From Planctomycetaceae bacterium (GTDB lineage: Bacteria; Planctomycetota; Planctomycetia; Planctomycetales; Planctomycetaceae), in assembly GCA_021732415.1 (NCBI GenBank), contig JAKFVC010000039.1, positions 1 to 35,673 on the forward strand: DNA of 35,673 bases, read 5' to 3'. The number at the start of each line of letters is the position of its first letter. Position 1 is the first letter of the stretch. The position numbers and the translations under genes are program-made. This document shows positions 17,003 through 25,876 of the stretch, in pieces. Under the pieces are notes generated by a model. The model was not told the DNA's origin. It did no database searches and was given only the letters and a program-made list of their open reading frames with translations.

Positions 17003-18454
17003 ATGACGAATATGCTGCCCGGCAAAGTTATTTGCGGGCGTGCCACCCTGCCCGCTTATGCCGGTAGTTCCGAATCCCATATGGCTGGTCGCATCGCATC
17101 AAAAGTGAAACAGGGATTGTCCGGCCTGGCTTGGCCGGCCGCCCTGTTTCTTCTCGCGCTGGCCACTCCGCCGGAATTATCGGTGAACGCGGGAAGCCTG
17201 CGAATCTCTGCGTATCGTGCGGTATTGCTGGCCTTCTTCATCCCGTGTTTCATCCGGCTGGCGACCAAGCGAGCAGGTCCGTGGCACGTGTGCGACGGGT
17301 TGATGATCTTCCATGCCAGCTGGTCCGCTTTGGCGATGATCAACTACGCCGGCATCGGACAGGGCTTGGAATCGGGGGGCATCTATTTCATAGAAGCCAC
17401 CGGGGCCTACTTGCTGGGCCGGTGTTATGTATCGACGGCCGATGATTATGCCGCGATGAGCCGCCTGATGATGCGAGTCGTGTTTGTGATGTGCGGGATC
17501 GCCATGATTGAGTCATTCACCGGGCAGCACTTCGTGCGCGACATTTCCCGTGCCTGCCTGGGTGGGCCGTCGTTGCCGTTTATCGAGCCCAGGATGGGTT
17601 TGCATCGAGCCTATGGCTCCTTCGATCATCCCATTCTGTTCGGCATTTTCTGTGCGTCGACTTTTTCACTGGCCTTTTATTACACACCCGGCACGCAGCC
17701 CTCCAAGGCCCCCTGGATCCGCTCCGGCGTGACCGTCCTCGCAACATTTTTTTCCTTGTCTGCCGGAGCATTTTCTGCGCTGGGTGTGCAGATCATGCTC
17801 GTCTGCTGGGACTTGCTGACGCGTGGGATCGGACGGCGCTGGAGCATCCTGAGTGGCATCTTTGGGACGATCATGCTGGTGATCAGTCTCAGTTCCAACC
17901 GCAGTCCCCTGAAAGTCTTTCTGACATATTTTACGTTCAGCACGGGAACGGGCTACAACCGGCTGCGCATCTTCGACTGTGGCACGGCCGAAGTCATGCG
18001 ACACCCGATTCTGGGGATAGGCCTCGGAGACTGGGAGCGTCCCGCGTGGATGGTGAGCGGCAGCATGGACAACTTTTGGCTGGCGACCGCAGTGCGTTAC
18101 GGACTACCCGCATTTTGTGCGATTGCGGGGGCCGTGATCTTCCTGGGAATTCAAATCGGAATCACGGACTATCCGGCAAAAGCAGTCCGCAACTGCCGTG
18201 CAGCCTGGATCATCGGCATGATCGGACTCAGCATCGCCGGGTCAACTGTGCATTATTGGAATGCTTTGTTCTGCCTGTTCTGTTTCCTGATCGGGTCAGG
18301 CGTCTGGATGGGGATGCCGGCCGCCCGGCGGAACAATCTCACGCGTCGATCACGACCGTCTCAAAATGAGAAGACTATCGCCAAGCGACGCAACTTGAGA
18401 ATCGATAGCCGTGCGTTGGCACAACGGTCATCGTCCGGGATGAACACCGTCTAA
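17003..18454 (+). CDS. O-antigen ligase/polymerase-like protein (Wzy)
   Basis: This is a polytopic membrane protein of about 483 residues with around ten hydrophobic segments and a large loop (SFDHPILFGIFCASTFSLAFYY; TGTGYNRLRIFDCGTAEVM; HPILGIGLGDWE). The RxxxFDHP and HPxxGxGxG signatures are typical of O-antigen ligase/Wzy-type polymerases, which join repeat units in the periplasm. The start is uncertain: ATG 17003, 17012 or 17081 are in frame and none has a strong ribosome site. The last 50 residues are basic and cytoplasmic-looking. Its 3' end contains the motif copy at 18359-18371. Confidence 0.82.
   Translation: MTNMLPGKVICGRATLPAYAGSSESHMAGRIASKVKQGLSGLAWPAALFLLALATPPELSVNAGSLRISAYRAVLLAFFIPCFIRLATKRAGPWHVCDGLMIFHASWSALAMINYAGIGQGLESGGIYFIEATGAYLLGRCYVSTADDYAAMSRLMMRVVFVMCGIAMIESFTGQHFVRDISRACLGGPSLPFIEPRMGLHRAYGSFDHPILFGIFCASTFSLAFYYTPGTQPSKAPWIRSGVTVLATFFSLSAGAFSALGVQIMLVCWDLLTRGIGRRWSILSGIFGTIMLVISLSSNRSPLKVFLTYFTFSTGTGYNRLRIFDCGTAEVMRHPILGIGLGDWERPAWMVSGSMDNFWLATAVRYGLPAFCAIAGAVIFLGIQIGITDYPAKAVRNCRAAWIIGMIGLSIAGSTVHYWNALFCLFCFLIGSGVWMGMPAARRNNLTRRSRPSQNEKTIAKRRNLRIDSRALAQRSSSGMNTV
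18359..18371. promoter_or_regulatory. TCTCAAAATGAGA motif copy
   Basis: This near-palindrome matches the 12641 site at most positions and lies within the 3' end of the polymerase gene, about 209 bases upstream of the start point predicted for the -24/-12-like promoter at 18548. A further half-site (ACTTGAGAA) lies near 18391-18399. Confidence 0.4.
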
Positions 18455-18547
18455 GTTCACTGCAGACCTCGGCATTTGGAACAAATGGCCCTGGGTGACC
18501 AGCCTGCAGGGTACGGTGCCCCATCCCAATGCTTGAAATGTCTCGTA

Positions 18548-18563
18548 CGGCACTGCGTTTGCT
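18548..18563 (+). promoter_or_regulatory. Sigma-54-like promoter before glycosyltransferase run
   Basis: CGGCACTGCGTTTGCT matches TGGCAC-N5-TTGC with one change (T to C at the first base) and correct spacing. It lies in the only sizeable gap in this part of the locus; the predicted start point near 18574 gives a leader of about 70 bases before GTG 18644. Confidence 0.5.
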
Positions 18564-18643
18564 TTTGATGCTTAAGAGTTGCTCACCGGCTGGCACTGCT
18601 TCATCCGGGCCGTAGCGAGTGTGTCAGAACCAGGAGTTATTTT

Positions 18644-19591
18644 GTGACCGATCTTTCGATCATCATCGTCAGTTGGAATACCCGAGATGTCCTGCGTCAC
18701 TGTCTGCAGTCGGTCGTCGATGGGCTGGGCGGACTGCAGACGGAGGTGTTCGTCGTCGATAACGCCTCGCACGACGCATCGGCCGCCATGGTCGCGCAGG
18801 ATTTCCCGCAGTTCCGGCTGATTGCCAACTCGGACAATGTCGGCTTCGCTGTCGCGAACAACCAGGCGATCAAACTCGCGTCGGGTAAGTATGTTCTGTT
18901 GCTCAATCCCGACACTCTGGTGCGGGGCGACGTACTACTCCGTTCGTTTGAGTACATGGAACAACATGCAGCGGTCGGAGCGTTGGCTTGCCGCGTTCTT
19001 AACGGCGATGGTTCCGTGCAGTTGACCTGCGGCGGTTATCCGACGCTGTGGAATCTATTTCTGTTGTCGAGCGGTTTGTTTCGCTGCAAGTGGCCGTCGG
19101 CGTTCAGTCGCTACCAGTTGCTCAACTGGAAGCGCGACTCCGAGCGGGATGTCGAGACAATCACTGGATGTTACATGTTCGCCCGGGCCACGGCGATCGC
19201 GAAGGTGGGACTGCTGGATGAGAGTTTCTTCTGCTACGGCGAGGAGACGGACTGGTGTCGCCGGTTCTGGAATGCCGGCTGTCCGCTGCGATTCGCACCT
19301 GTCGGCGAGATCACTCACTTTGGAAGTTTAAGCAGTCGTCAATGCAGCCACCGCCGGGATGTAATGCTGACCGATGGTTTGATCCGGCTGCATAACAAGC
19401 ATGGAGGAAAACTTTCCGCCATCGCCGCCTGGACCATTCTGTGGTTATTTCAGGTGTCGCGCTGGTGCTATTGGTCCCTGGCGGCCATGGCGACTCGCCT
19501 CCCAGCCGCAAAAGCCCGGCGCGATCACTTCGGTGGTGTGCTGCGCGACTTTGGAAATCTCTGGCCCACCCGCAGGAGCTTCTCGCGATGA
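18644..19591 (+). CDS. Family 2 glycosyltransferase (WbbL-like)
   Basis: This 315-residue GT-A fold protein has LSIIIVSWNTRDVLRHCL, VFVVDNASHDAS, a DNVGFAVANNQAI segment, and LLNPDTLV, the DxD-equivalent. ETDWCRRFW follows as the probable base region. This pattern is usual for WbbL-type rhamnosyl- or related transferases, which fits the dTDP-sugar genes present. Hydrophobic stretches near the C-terminus suggest membrane association. Start GTG 18644 has AGGAG 8 bases upstream. Its TGA overlaps the next ATG (ATGA). Confidence 0.9.
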   Translation: MTDLSIIIVSWNTRDVLRHCLQSVVDGLGGLQTEVFVVDNASHDASAAMVAQDFPQFRLIANSDNVGFAVANNQAIKLASGKYVLLLNPDTLVRGDVLLRSFEYMEQHAAVGALACRVLNGDGSVQLTCGGYPTLWNLFLLSSGLFRCKWPSAFSRYQLLNWKRDSERDVETITGCYMFARATAIAKVGLLDESFFCYGEETDWCRRFWNAGCPLRFAPVGEITHFGSLSSRQCSHRRDVMLTDGLIRLHNKHGGKLSAIAAWTILWLFQVSRWCYWSLAAMATRLPAAKARRDHFGGVLRDFGNLWPTRRSFSR

Positions 19592-20859
19592 ATGACAAAA
19601 TGCGTGTGTTAATTCTGGCACCGGGCTGTGACGGCACTGATGTGGGTGAATCGTGGAGTTGCTGCCAGTGGGTCCGCGGCTTGGCAGAACACTGCGATGT
19701 GACTTTACTCACCATGCAGCGTCCTGGTCGCGCCCCCATTGCCGAACAACTTCCCGGGGTCCGCGTTGTCGCCTGGAATGACATTCATTGGGGTGGCCGG
19801 CTAGAACGGTTTTCGAGCATGCTGAAGCCGGGATATTTCCGCTTCTACCGCCAGGCTCGACGCTGGATTCGCACTGCACTGAAGCAGGGTCAACAGTTCG
19901 ATGTCATGCATCAATTGGGGCCGCTTGCCCTGCGATATCCCTGTCCCGCTGTGGGATTTGGGGTGCCCTTGATCATCGGACCGCTCGCCGGAAGCCTGGA
20001 AACACCACCGGCGTTTCGGGCCGAATGTGGATCGGCTCCATGGTTCACCCACCTCCGCAATCTCGATCAACTGCGTTTGAGATTCGATCCCTGGTTGCGG
20101 AAGACTTATGCTTCGGCGGATGTGGTAATTGGAGTCGCTCCCTATGTGAAGGAGCTCCTGCGCGGAATTCCCATCGCACGATTTGAAGTGGCCGCCGAAA
20201 CGGGGGTCCATGAAGTTTCGCCGACGATCAGGTTGCCGGAAATGCATGGTCCGGAATTGCGTCTGCTGTATGTCGGGCGGGTGATTCGGACCAAGGGATT
20301 GCGAGATCTTGTCCAAGCGATGTCGTTGCTGGCCGATGTTCCGCACCTCACATTGGATGCAGTGGGCATGGGCGAAGATCTCACGGCCTGCCGCGACCTG
20401 GCGACGAAACTCCAGCTCGAACATCGGATCCGCTTTCACGGCCGGATTCCCAGGTCAGAAGTTGAAGGTCTGTATGAACAATCCGACGTGTTTGTGTTTC
20501 CCAGTTTTCGGGAACCGAGCGGAAATGTGGTGTTCGAAGCCCTCAGTCACGGATTACCAGTGATCACGACGGATTGCGGAGGACCCGGATACGTTGTGAA
20601 CGATGAGTCTGGCATTCGAGTTCCAGCCGACACACCAGTTCAACTCGCGCAAGATCTCGCGACAGCCATTCGACGCCTGGCCGCCGATTCGGACCTGCGC
20701 GACCAAATGTCACACGGAGCAGCCAAGCGTGCCCGCAAACTGGCATTGTGGTCCAACAAAATCAACAAGATGGTCGACCTCTACCGCAAAGTGACCGAGT
20801 GCCCGCAAGCCGTGGCCAGTGAAGCGATGCACGTCCAGGAATGTTCGGCAAACGTCTAG
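19588..20859 (+). CDS. Family 4 glycosyltransferase
   Basis: This 423-residue GT-B fold protein starts MRVLILAPGCDGTDVGESW. Its C-terminal Rossmann half has LRLLYVGRVIRTKGLRDLV, MGEDLTACRDLA, RIRFHGRIPRSEV and VFVFPSFREPSGNVVFEALS, with the EPSGNVVFEA block as the retaining GT4 E-x7-E-like motif. It probably adds one sugar of the repeat unit at the cytoplasmic face. ATG 19588 overlaps the previous stop, with AGGAG 11 bases upstream; the longer open frame upstream is not needed. Confidence 0.9.
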   Translation: MNDKMRVLILAPGCDGTDVGESWSCCQWVRGLAEHCDVTLLTMQRPGRAPIAEQLPGVRVVAWNDIHWGGRLERFSSMLKPGYFRFYRQARRWIRTALKQGQQFDVMHQLGPLALRYPCPAVGFGVPLIIGPLAGSLETPPAFRAECGSAPWFTHLRNLDQLRLRFDPWLRKTYASADVVIGVAPYVKELLRGIPIARFEVAAETGVHEVSPTIRLPEMHGPELRLLYVGRVIRTKGLRDLVQAMSLLADVPHLTLDAVGMGEDLTACRDLATKLQLEHRIRFHGRIPRSEVEGLYEQSDVFVFPSFREPSGNVVFEALSHGLPVITTDCGGPGYVVNDESGIRVPADTPVQLAQDLATAIRRLAADSDLRDQMSHGAAKRARKLALWSNKINKMVDLYRKVTECPQAVASEAMHVQECSANV

Positions 20860-20913
20860 TTAGTCCGCGAACGCTCCGCTCATTTCATTACCGTTGGCAA
20901 GGAATCAAAGTTT

Positions 20914-21372
20914 ATGAGCGAAAACCCCCTAAGAATCCTCGCGGTGGCGTCCGGTGGAGGCCATTGGGTTCAGTTGCAACGGCTGCGACCGGCTTTTGCT
21001 GGTCATCAGGTGACCTTCGTGACGGTGGGTCCCTGTGATACATCCGCTGTTGCACCAGCGCCCGTCAAACTGATCTCGGATGCCAACGCCCGCACTCCGA
21101 TTCGCATGCTGTGGCTTTTACTCCGCATGGCATGGATCGTGCTTTCTCTTCGTCCAGACGTCGTGATCACGACGGGCGCGGCACCCGGTTATTGGGCAAT
21201 CCGATTCGGACGCTGGTGTGGAGCAAAAACCGTGTTCATCGACAGCATCGCCAACGCCGAGCAATTGTCATTGTCGGGACGTCTGGCATTGGGACGAGCT
21301 GACGTCACATTAACTCAGTGGTCTGATCTGGCCCGCGATTCAGGCCCTTGCTTTTGGGGATCAGTCGTATGA
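20914..21372 (+). CDS. Alg14/PssD-like glycosyltransferase membrane subunit
   Basis: This 152-residue protein starts LRILAVASGGGHWVQLQRL, the SGGGH motif of Alg14/PssD/EpsF-type subunits. DVVITTGAAPGYWAIRF and VFIDSIANAE follow, as in the family. A hydrophobic segment (about 66-83) should anchor it to the membrane. In two-part GT28-like enzymes this subunit binds the acceptor and recruits the catalytic Alg13-like partner. The partner is the next gene, overlapping by four bases (ATGA). The gene follows a 54-base gap with AAGGAA upstream. Confidence 0.87.
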   Translation: MSENPLRILAVASGGGHWVQLQRLRPAFAGHQVTFVTVGPCDTSAVAPAPVKLISDANARTPIRMLWLLLRMAWIVLSLRPDVVITTGAAPGYWAIRFGRWCGAKTVFIDSIANAEQLSLSGRLALGRADVTLTQWSDLARDSGPCFWGSVV

Positions 21373-21869
21373 TTTTCGTCGCCGTCGGCACTCAATTACC
21401 TTTCGACCGTCTGGTGCGAACCATCGACGAATGGGCCGGCAAGGCACCCGGTCGGGACGTATTCGCTCAAATTGCCAACGGGGTCTATACTCCGCAGCAC
21501 ATCGAATGGGCTCGCAGTATTTTGCCGACTGAATTTCAAGCCAGTCTGGAACGATGTCAATTACTTGTCGCCCACGCGGGAATTGGATCAATACTCTCTG
21601 CACTGGAATTGGGAAAGCCGGTCATCGTGCTGCCGCGACAGGCCGCTCTGGGCGAACATCGCAACGACCATCAACTAGCGACGGCAAAACGGTTCGGCGC
21701 GCGGGGCATGGTGCGTGTGGCTCAAGATGAGACTGACCTCCGCCGACTGTTGGATCAATTTGAGACGCCTGTCTCAGAAACGAAGATCACCAACGAAGCC
21801 TCGCCCGAGTTGATCCAGAACCTGCGTCAATTCATCAACCAGGCCACTTGTTACAAGCGGGGGGCCTAA
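21369..21869 (+). CDS. Alg13/PssE-like glycosyltransferase catalytic subunit
   Basis: This 166-residue protein is the C-terminal GT28-type half. MIFVAVGTQLPFDRLVR is the typical start, and HAGIGSILSALELGKPVIVLPR with GEHRNDHQLATAKRF forms the nucleotide-sugar binding block. It pairs with the Alg14-like subunit encoded just before to make one transferase. The ATG at 21369 overlaps the preceding stop, implying coupled, stoichiometric synthesis. The next ORF starts two bases after its stop. Confidence 0.88.
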   Translation: MIFVAVGTQLPFDRLVRTIDEWAGKAPGRDVFAQIANGVYTPQHIEWARSILPTEFQASLERCQLLVAHAGIGSILSALELGKPVIVLPRQAALGEHRNDHQLATAKRFGARGMVRVAQDETDLRRLLDQFETPVSETKITNEASPELIQNLRQFINQATCYKRGA

Positions 21870-21871
21870 GT

Positions 21872-22609
21872 ATGTCGGCTGTCGTACTGCAACAATCGTC
21901 CACAGCATCAGTCGGTAGATCTGTAGACGAAGAGCATTCCAATCCACCGCGCCAGGAACTGCGGATTTCGCGTCTCGCGTCGCTGCTGCTGTGGTTGTAT
22001 CGAGCGCTGAATTGTGGCCGACGCTGGCGTGTGTCGCGAATCCTGCTGGGGTTGGCTCAACGGCTGGAGGGTGGACCGATGAGGTCCGCCACAGCGCGGC
22101 GGATGATGTCGCAATTCCATGGTGTCGAAATTGGAGCCTACAGTTACGGCGAATGTTTTGATCCGGCACTCATCCCACCGGGAGTCGTGATCGGCCGCTA
22201 CGTGTCGATCGCCCGCGGAGTACGATTTTTCCTGCAGAATCATCCTCTCGACCGGCTGTCGACACACCCCTTCTTCTATGAAGCAACCCCTGGCATCGCC
22301 GTCACCAACAATCTGCCGCCAGGGCGGTTGGAAATTGGTCATGACGTGTGGATCGGGTGCAACGTAATCGTTACCCCGGGCTGCCGCCGAATTGGAAACG
22401 GCGCCGTGATCGGTGCGGGTTCTATCGTGACCAAAAATGTCCCCAACTTCGCGGTCATGGCGGGCAATCCGGCGCGCCAGATCCGCACCCGCTTCAATCC
22501 GGAAGTCGTCGAGAGATTGCAGCGTGAGTCTTGGTGGGAACTTTCCGTCGACGAAGTTCTCGCCCGGCGAGACAAGTTGAGCGAACTGCTCGAATCAGAT
22601 GAAACCTGA
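21872..22609 (+). CDS. Hexapeptide-repeat acyltransferase
   Basis: This 245-residue protein has a left-handed beta-helix acyltransferase core: GVVIGRYVSIARGV, a catalytic-type His in QNHPLDRLSTHPFF, IGHDVWIGCNVIVTPGCRRIGNGAVIGAGSIV and FAVMAGNPARQI. This matches Vat/WbbJ-like O-acetyltransferases that use acetyl-CoA. It probably decorates a sugar of the repeat unit. The first 70 residues are an unusual basic extension. ATG 21872 lies two bases after the previous stop. Confidence 0.85.
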   Translation: MSAVVLQQSSTASVGRSVDEEHSNPPRQELRISRLASLLLWLYRALNCGRRWRVSRILLGLAQRLEGGPMRSATARRMMSQFHGVEIGAYSYGECFDPALIPPGVVIGRYVSIARGVRFFLQNHPLDRLSTHPFFYEATPGIAVTNNLPPGRLEIGHDVWIGCNVIVTPGCRRIGNGAVIGAGSIVTKNVPNFAVMAGNPARQIRTRFNPEVVERLQRESWWELSVDEVLARRDKLSELLESDET

Positions 22610-22662
22610 GCTAATTCAATTCAAACTGTCGAATATCAGCACATTTCTCAAAGGCACGCATT

Positions 22663-23634
22663 GTGTTTGCAAGCAATTTCAAATCCGCCTCGCAGAGCGA
22701 TTCCATTGCGCCCATGCTGAATCGGGAATCATCACCCGATCATCCCATAGCGGTCGTTCCCGCGATGTCAATCGTGATCCCGGCGCACAATGAAGAAGCC
22801 GTGCTGAGCAGATGTCTGCGTGATTTGCTGAATGGTGCTCTCCCAGGCGAACTTGACATCGTCGTGGTCTGCAATGGCTGCACGGACCGGACGGCGGACA
22901 TCGCCCGATCGTTTGGCAGCAGCGTGAGAGTCTTGGAAACGGCCATTCCTTCCAAGATCGTCGCCCTCAACCTGGGTGATTGTGTGGCTCGGGCATTCCC
23001 TCGATTCTATGTCGATGCCGACGTAGTGTTGACGATCGAGTCTCTGCGCAGCACGGCAGCCGTTCTGCGGTTCGGTCAATACCTGGCTGCGGCGCCCGAG
23101 GTCGAATGGAATCTGAATCATAGCAACTGGTTTGTGAAGGCCTTCTATTCAGTCTGGCAGTGGCAGCCCTATTTTGATTCCGGTCGACTCGGCGCGGGGG
23201 TTTACGCTTTGAGCGAAGCGGGCCATGATCGATTGGGTGAGTTCCCTCAGATTACGGCTGATGATGAATACGTGCGGCGTCTCTTTTCGAACGCAGAACG
23301 GATTACCGTCACGAACGGAACGTTTCAGGTGACACCACCTCGGACGTTGCGTGATCTGATCAAAATCAAAACGCGCAGCCGACGTGGCAACATGGAATTG
23401 GTCGAGCGATTTCCGCATTTGTCTCGGCCGGCACGAGAATCGCGATGGAAGTTCCTTGGCCGGATCGCCAGCCGTCCTTCACTGTGGTTGGCGAGCCTGA
23501 TCTACTTCTTAGTGGTAATTCAGACAACGATTCGCGCCCGTCGCACTTTGAAGCGGGGGGCTGCGGTTGAGTGGGAACGAGACCTGTCGTCACGCTTGAA
23601 TGTGTCGACAGCAACCAAAGAACGGGTTTGCTGA
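22663..23634 (+). CDS. Family 2 glycosyltransferase
   Basis: This 323-residue GT-A protein has MSIVIPAHNEEAVLSRCL, LDIVVVCNGCTDRTADIA and FYVDADVVLT with a DxD site. ITADDEYVRR and a likely C-terminal membrane helix (LWLASLIYFLVVIQ) follow. It probably adds a sugar to the lipid-linked unit. The start is uncertain: GTG 22663 gives about 34 extra residues before the core, and ATG 22714 or 22765 are alternatives with no better ribosome site. Its TGA overlaps the next ATG (TGATG). Confidence 0.87.
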   Translation: MFASNFKSASQSDSIAPMLNRESSPDHPIAVVPAMSIVIPAHNEEAVLSRCLRDLLNGALPGELDIVVVCNGCTDRTADIARSFGSSVRVLETAIPSKIVALNLGDCVARAFPRFYVDADVVLTIESLRSTAAVLRFGQYLAAAPEVEWNLNHSNWFVKAFYSVWQWQPYFDSGRLGAGVYALSEAGHDRLGEFPQITADDEYVRRLFSNAERITVTNGTFQVTPPRTLRDLIKIKTRSRRGNMELVERFPHLSRPARESRWKFLGRIASRPSLWLASLIYFLVVIQTTIRARRTLKRGAAVEWERDLSSRLNVSTATKERVC

Positions 23635-25802
23635 TGAATAGCCTGTCATCGGACATGACGTCGGAGAACGCGATTGTGCGTTCCGACGATGCAACACGGT
23701 CCAGAGGAATTGATCCTGCGGAACTGGAGCTTTTGCGTCGGGCTGCCGTATTTCAGGATCACTTCGATGAGCCTGGTGCCGGTGATGAACCGGTGCGGGC
23801 CGTCAATCCCATCAAGATTGTCCTGCGAACATTGCGCGGACGATATTGGCTCGCGGCAAGTCTGGCCGTACTGTTTGCCATCGTGGGTGCGACGGGCGGA
23901 TATCTCTCGAAACACCCGGTCTATGTCAGTGGCGGAATTATCCAGGTCTATCCCAACAAAACGAATATTCTCTACAGCGATCAAGACGATTCGCGTTTGC
24001 GGCTATTCGACGCATTCGTTGCCGCTGAAGCATCTTTCCTTAAAAGCCCCCCAGTCTTGGAGCGTGCCGTCAAGTCGCCGTTGCTGAAAGATCTCGGCTG
24101 GACGGCCGATCTGGAAGGCATGAACCGACTGAAAGAGACCGTCGCCGTCGACAAGAAGGGGGGCTTGATTACCGTGACGACGGGATTTGATGATCCCACT
24201 TCCGCCGCGACCCTGCTCAACGTTGTCTTGGATGCCTATAAAGAACTGCACACCGAACGTCTGAAGCTGCAAGACTCGGTTCGCGATCGTGAGCTCAGTG
24301 TTCGCGAGCAGGAGATCCTGTCGAAACTTAGCGAATTGGACAAGCAGATACTGGCCATCGGACAGGAATACGGTGCCGATTCCATTGTCTCGGCCCATAT
24401 TCGAAAGATCACCCAGGCCGAGGATGCCGACAAGCGCGCCGCGGAATTGGCGATGAGCATTGCCGCAATGTCAGGCACCCAGAAAAACAACGATGTAGAC
24501 GTGGGCGATGCGGAGCTCAAGCGATTGGTCGTACTGGACCACGCCCTGGCCGACATGCTGTTCGAACGCAGCAAACAAATGGCGGAACTCGCCGTCCTTA
24601 AAGCCCGTCATGCTCCGGAACATCGCGATGTGATCGAAATGCAGGCACGCGTGAAAGTCATTGACGAGGCCATCGAAGAGCGACGAACCCAGCTTACGAC
24701 GTTGGGCACGACGGGGGCGCTGACCAAGGGTGATACGAAAGGCACCAGCGAATCATTGGATGATCTCAAGGCATTGCAGGAGCGTTTCGTGGCGCAGCGA
24801 AAAAGTTTCCAGCAGGAAGCTCGCGACCTGAATGGCCGGCTGATTCAATTGGAATCCCTGGAAGATGAGCGGACGCAACTCAGGTCATTATTGCAGGAGA
24901 CGCGACGCGCTCTGGAACAGATCCGGTTAGAAAGCAACCACTCGCTTCCCGGAACAATCGAAATCAAGTCTCGCGGAGTCGTTTCGACGCGTCCGGCCTC
25001 CGACAAACGCAAGATGTTCAGTCTGGCCGGTGGTGGATTCGGCGCGGTCGGCGGAATCGCATTGACGCTGGCGTTTGGCTTGTTGTTTGGTGGCTATCGT
25101 TTCAGTGACGATCTAAGTGAAGGTCAGCCCGGCATCCCGATGGTGGGAGTCCTGCCAGTGATGGCCAATGCGCAGTCCGAAAACAACCCTGATTTCCAGC
25201 GTGCCATTTATCGCCTGAGTGTTGACCTCCAGTTGTTGCTGGATGCCACGCCAGGTGGAAAAGTGCTGGCAGTGACGGGGACAGGCGGGGGATCGGGCAG
25301 TTCGACCGTGGCCCTCGCCCTCGCGCGAGCATTCACGAATTCACGACTCAACACCATCCTCGTCGATGCGGACTTTACGGATGGCTCGCTCACCAGTCTG
25401 CTGGGACTACAGGGTATAGCGGGCCTGCGGGAAAGCCTGCTCGACGGAAACCTCGGTAGTCTATCGGTCGACGGCGATGCAAGTCTGCTCCGCACACTGC
25501 CGTTGGGCAACAACCAGGTCTTAACCGATTCTCATATTGCACGCCGTCAGTTCGCACACCTTTTGCACCAGCTTCGTTCACAAAGTGATCTGGTGATTGT
25601 TGATCTGGGACCACTGACAGAACGGTTGGTGGCCCGGTTGGGATCGGCACTAGCGGATCGCGTCCTGTTGGTCGTTCCCGCGGGCGCCACAACGGGAATC
25701 GTCCATCCGGCGATCTCAGAACTCGAGCGACTGGCTCCCCAACGGGCGCTGACGATCCTGAATTTTGCGGTGCCTGGCGATCCACGCTTGCATGCAATCT
25801 AG
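23634..25802 (+). CDS. Wzc-like chain-length/tyrosine autokinase-family protein, degenerate ATP site
   Basis: This 722-residue protein has the Wzz/BY-kinase layout. A cytoplasmic N-terminus leads to a membrane helix (about 71-92), a large extracytoplasmic Wzz domain with long coiled coils (about 210-450), a second helix (about 467-492), and a cytoplasmic P-loop domain. It should control polymer length and couple Wzy to Wza. The ATPase site is unusual: Walker A reads GTGGGSGSSTVA, with Ser where the essential Lys normally stands. Walker A' is ILVDADFTDG and Walker B LVIVDLGPL. There is no C-terminal Tyr cluster. It is therefore probably a structural co-polymerase without kinase activity. ATG 23634 overlaps the preceding stop. 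Confidence 0.87.
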   Translation: MNSLSSDMTSENAIVRSDDATRSRGIDPAELELLRRAAVFQDHFDEPGAGDEPVRAVNPIKIVLRTLRGRYWLAASLAVLFAIVGATGGYLSKHPVYVSGGIIQVYPNKTNILYSDQDDSRLRLFDAFVAAEASFLKSPPVLERAVKSPLLKDLGWTADLEGMNRLKETVAVDKKGGLITVTTGFDDPTSAATLLNVVLDAYKELHTERLKLQDSVRDRELSVREQEILSKLSELDKQILAIGQEYGADSIVSAHIRKITQAEDADKRAAELAMSIAAMSGTQKNNDVDVGDAELKRLVVLDHALADMLFERSKQMAELAVLKARHAPEHRDVIEMQARVKVIDEAIEERRTQLTTLGTTGALTKGDTKGTSESLDDLKALQERFVAQRKSFQQEARDLNGRLIQLESLEDERTQLRSLLQETRRALEQIRLESNHSLPGTIEIKSRGVVSTRPASDKRKMFSLAGGGFGAVGGIALTLAFGLLFGGYRFSDDLSEGQPGIPMVGVLPVMANAQSENNPDFQRAIYRLSVDLQLLLDATPGGKVLAVTGTGGGSGSSTVALALARAFTNSRLNTILVDADFTDGSLTSLLGLQGIAGLRESLLDGNLGSLSVDGDASLLRTLPLGNNQVLTDSHIARRQFAHLLHQLRSQSDLVIVDLGPLTERLVARLGSALADRVLLVVPAGATTGIVHPAISELERLAPQRALTILNFAVPGDPRLHAI

Positions 25803-25876
25803 ATGCCTGTCAATTTCGCACTCGAATTCTTCTTTGTTTCTTCCTGATCTTCTTCTAGAGAGTAGAGAACATTATC

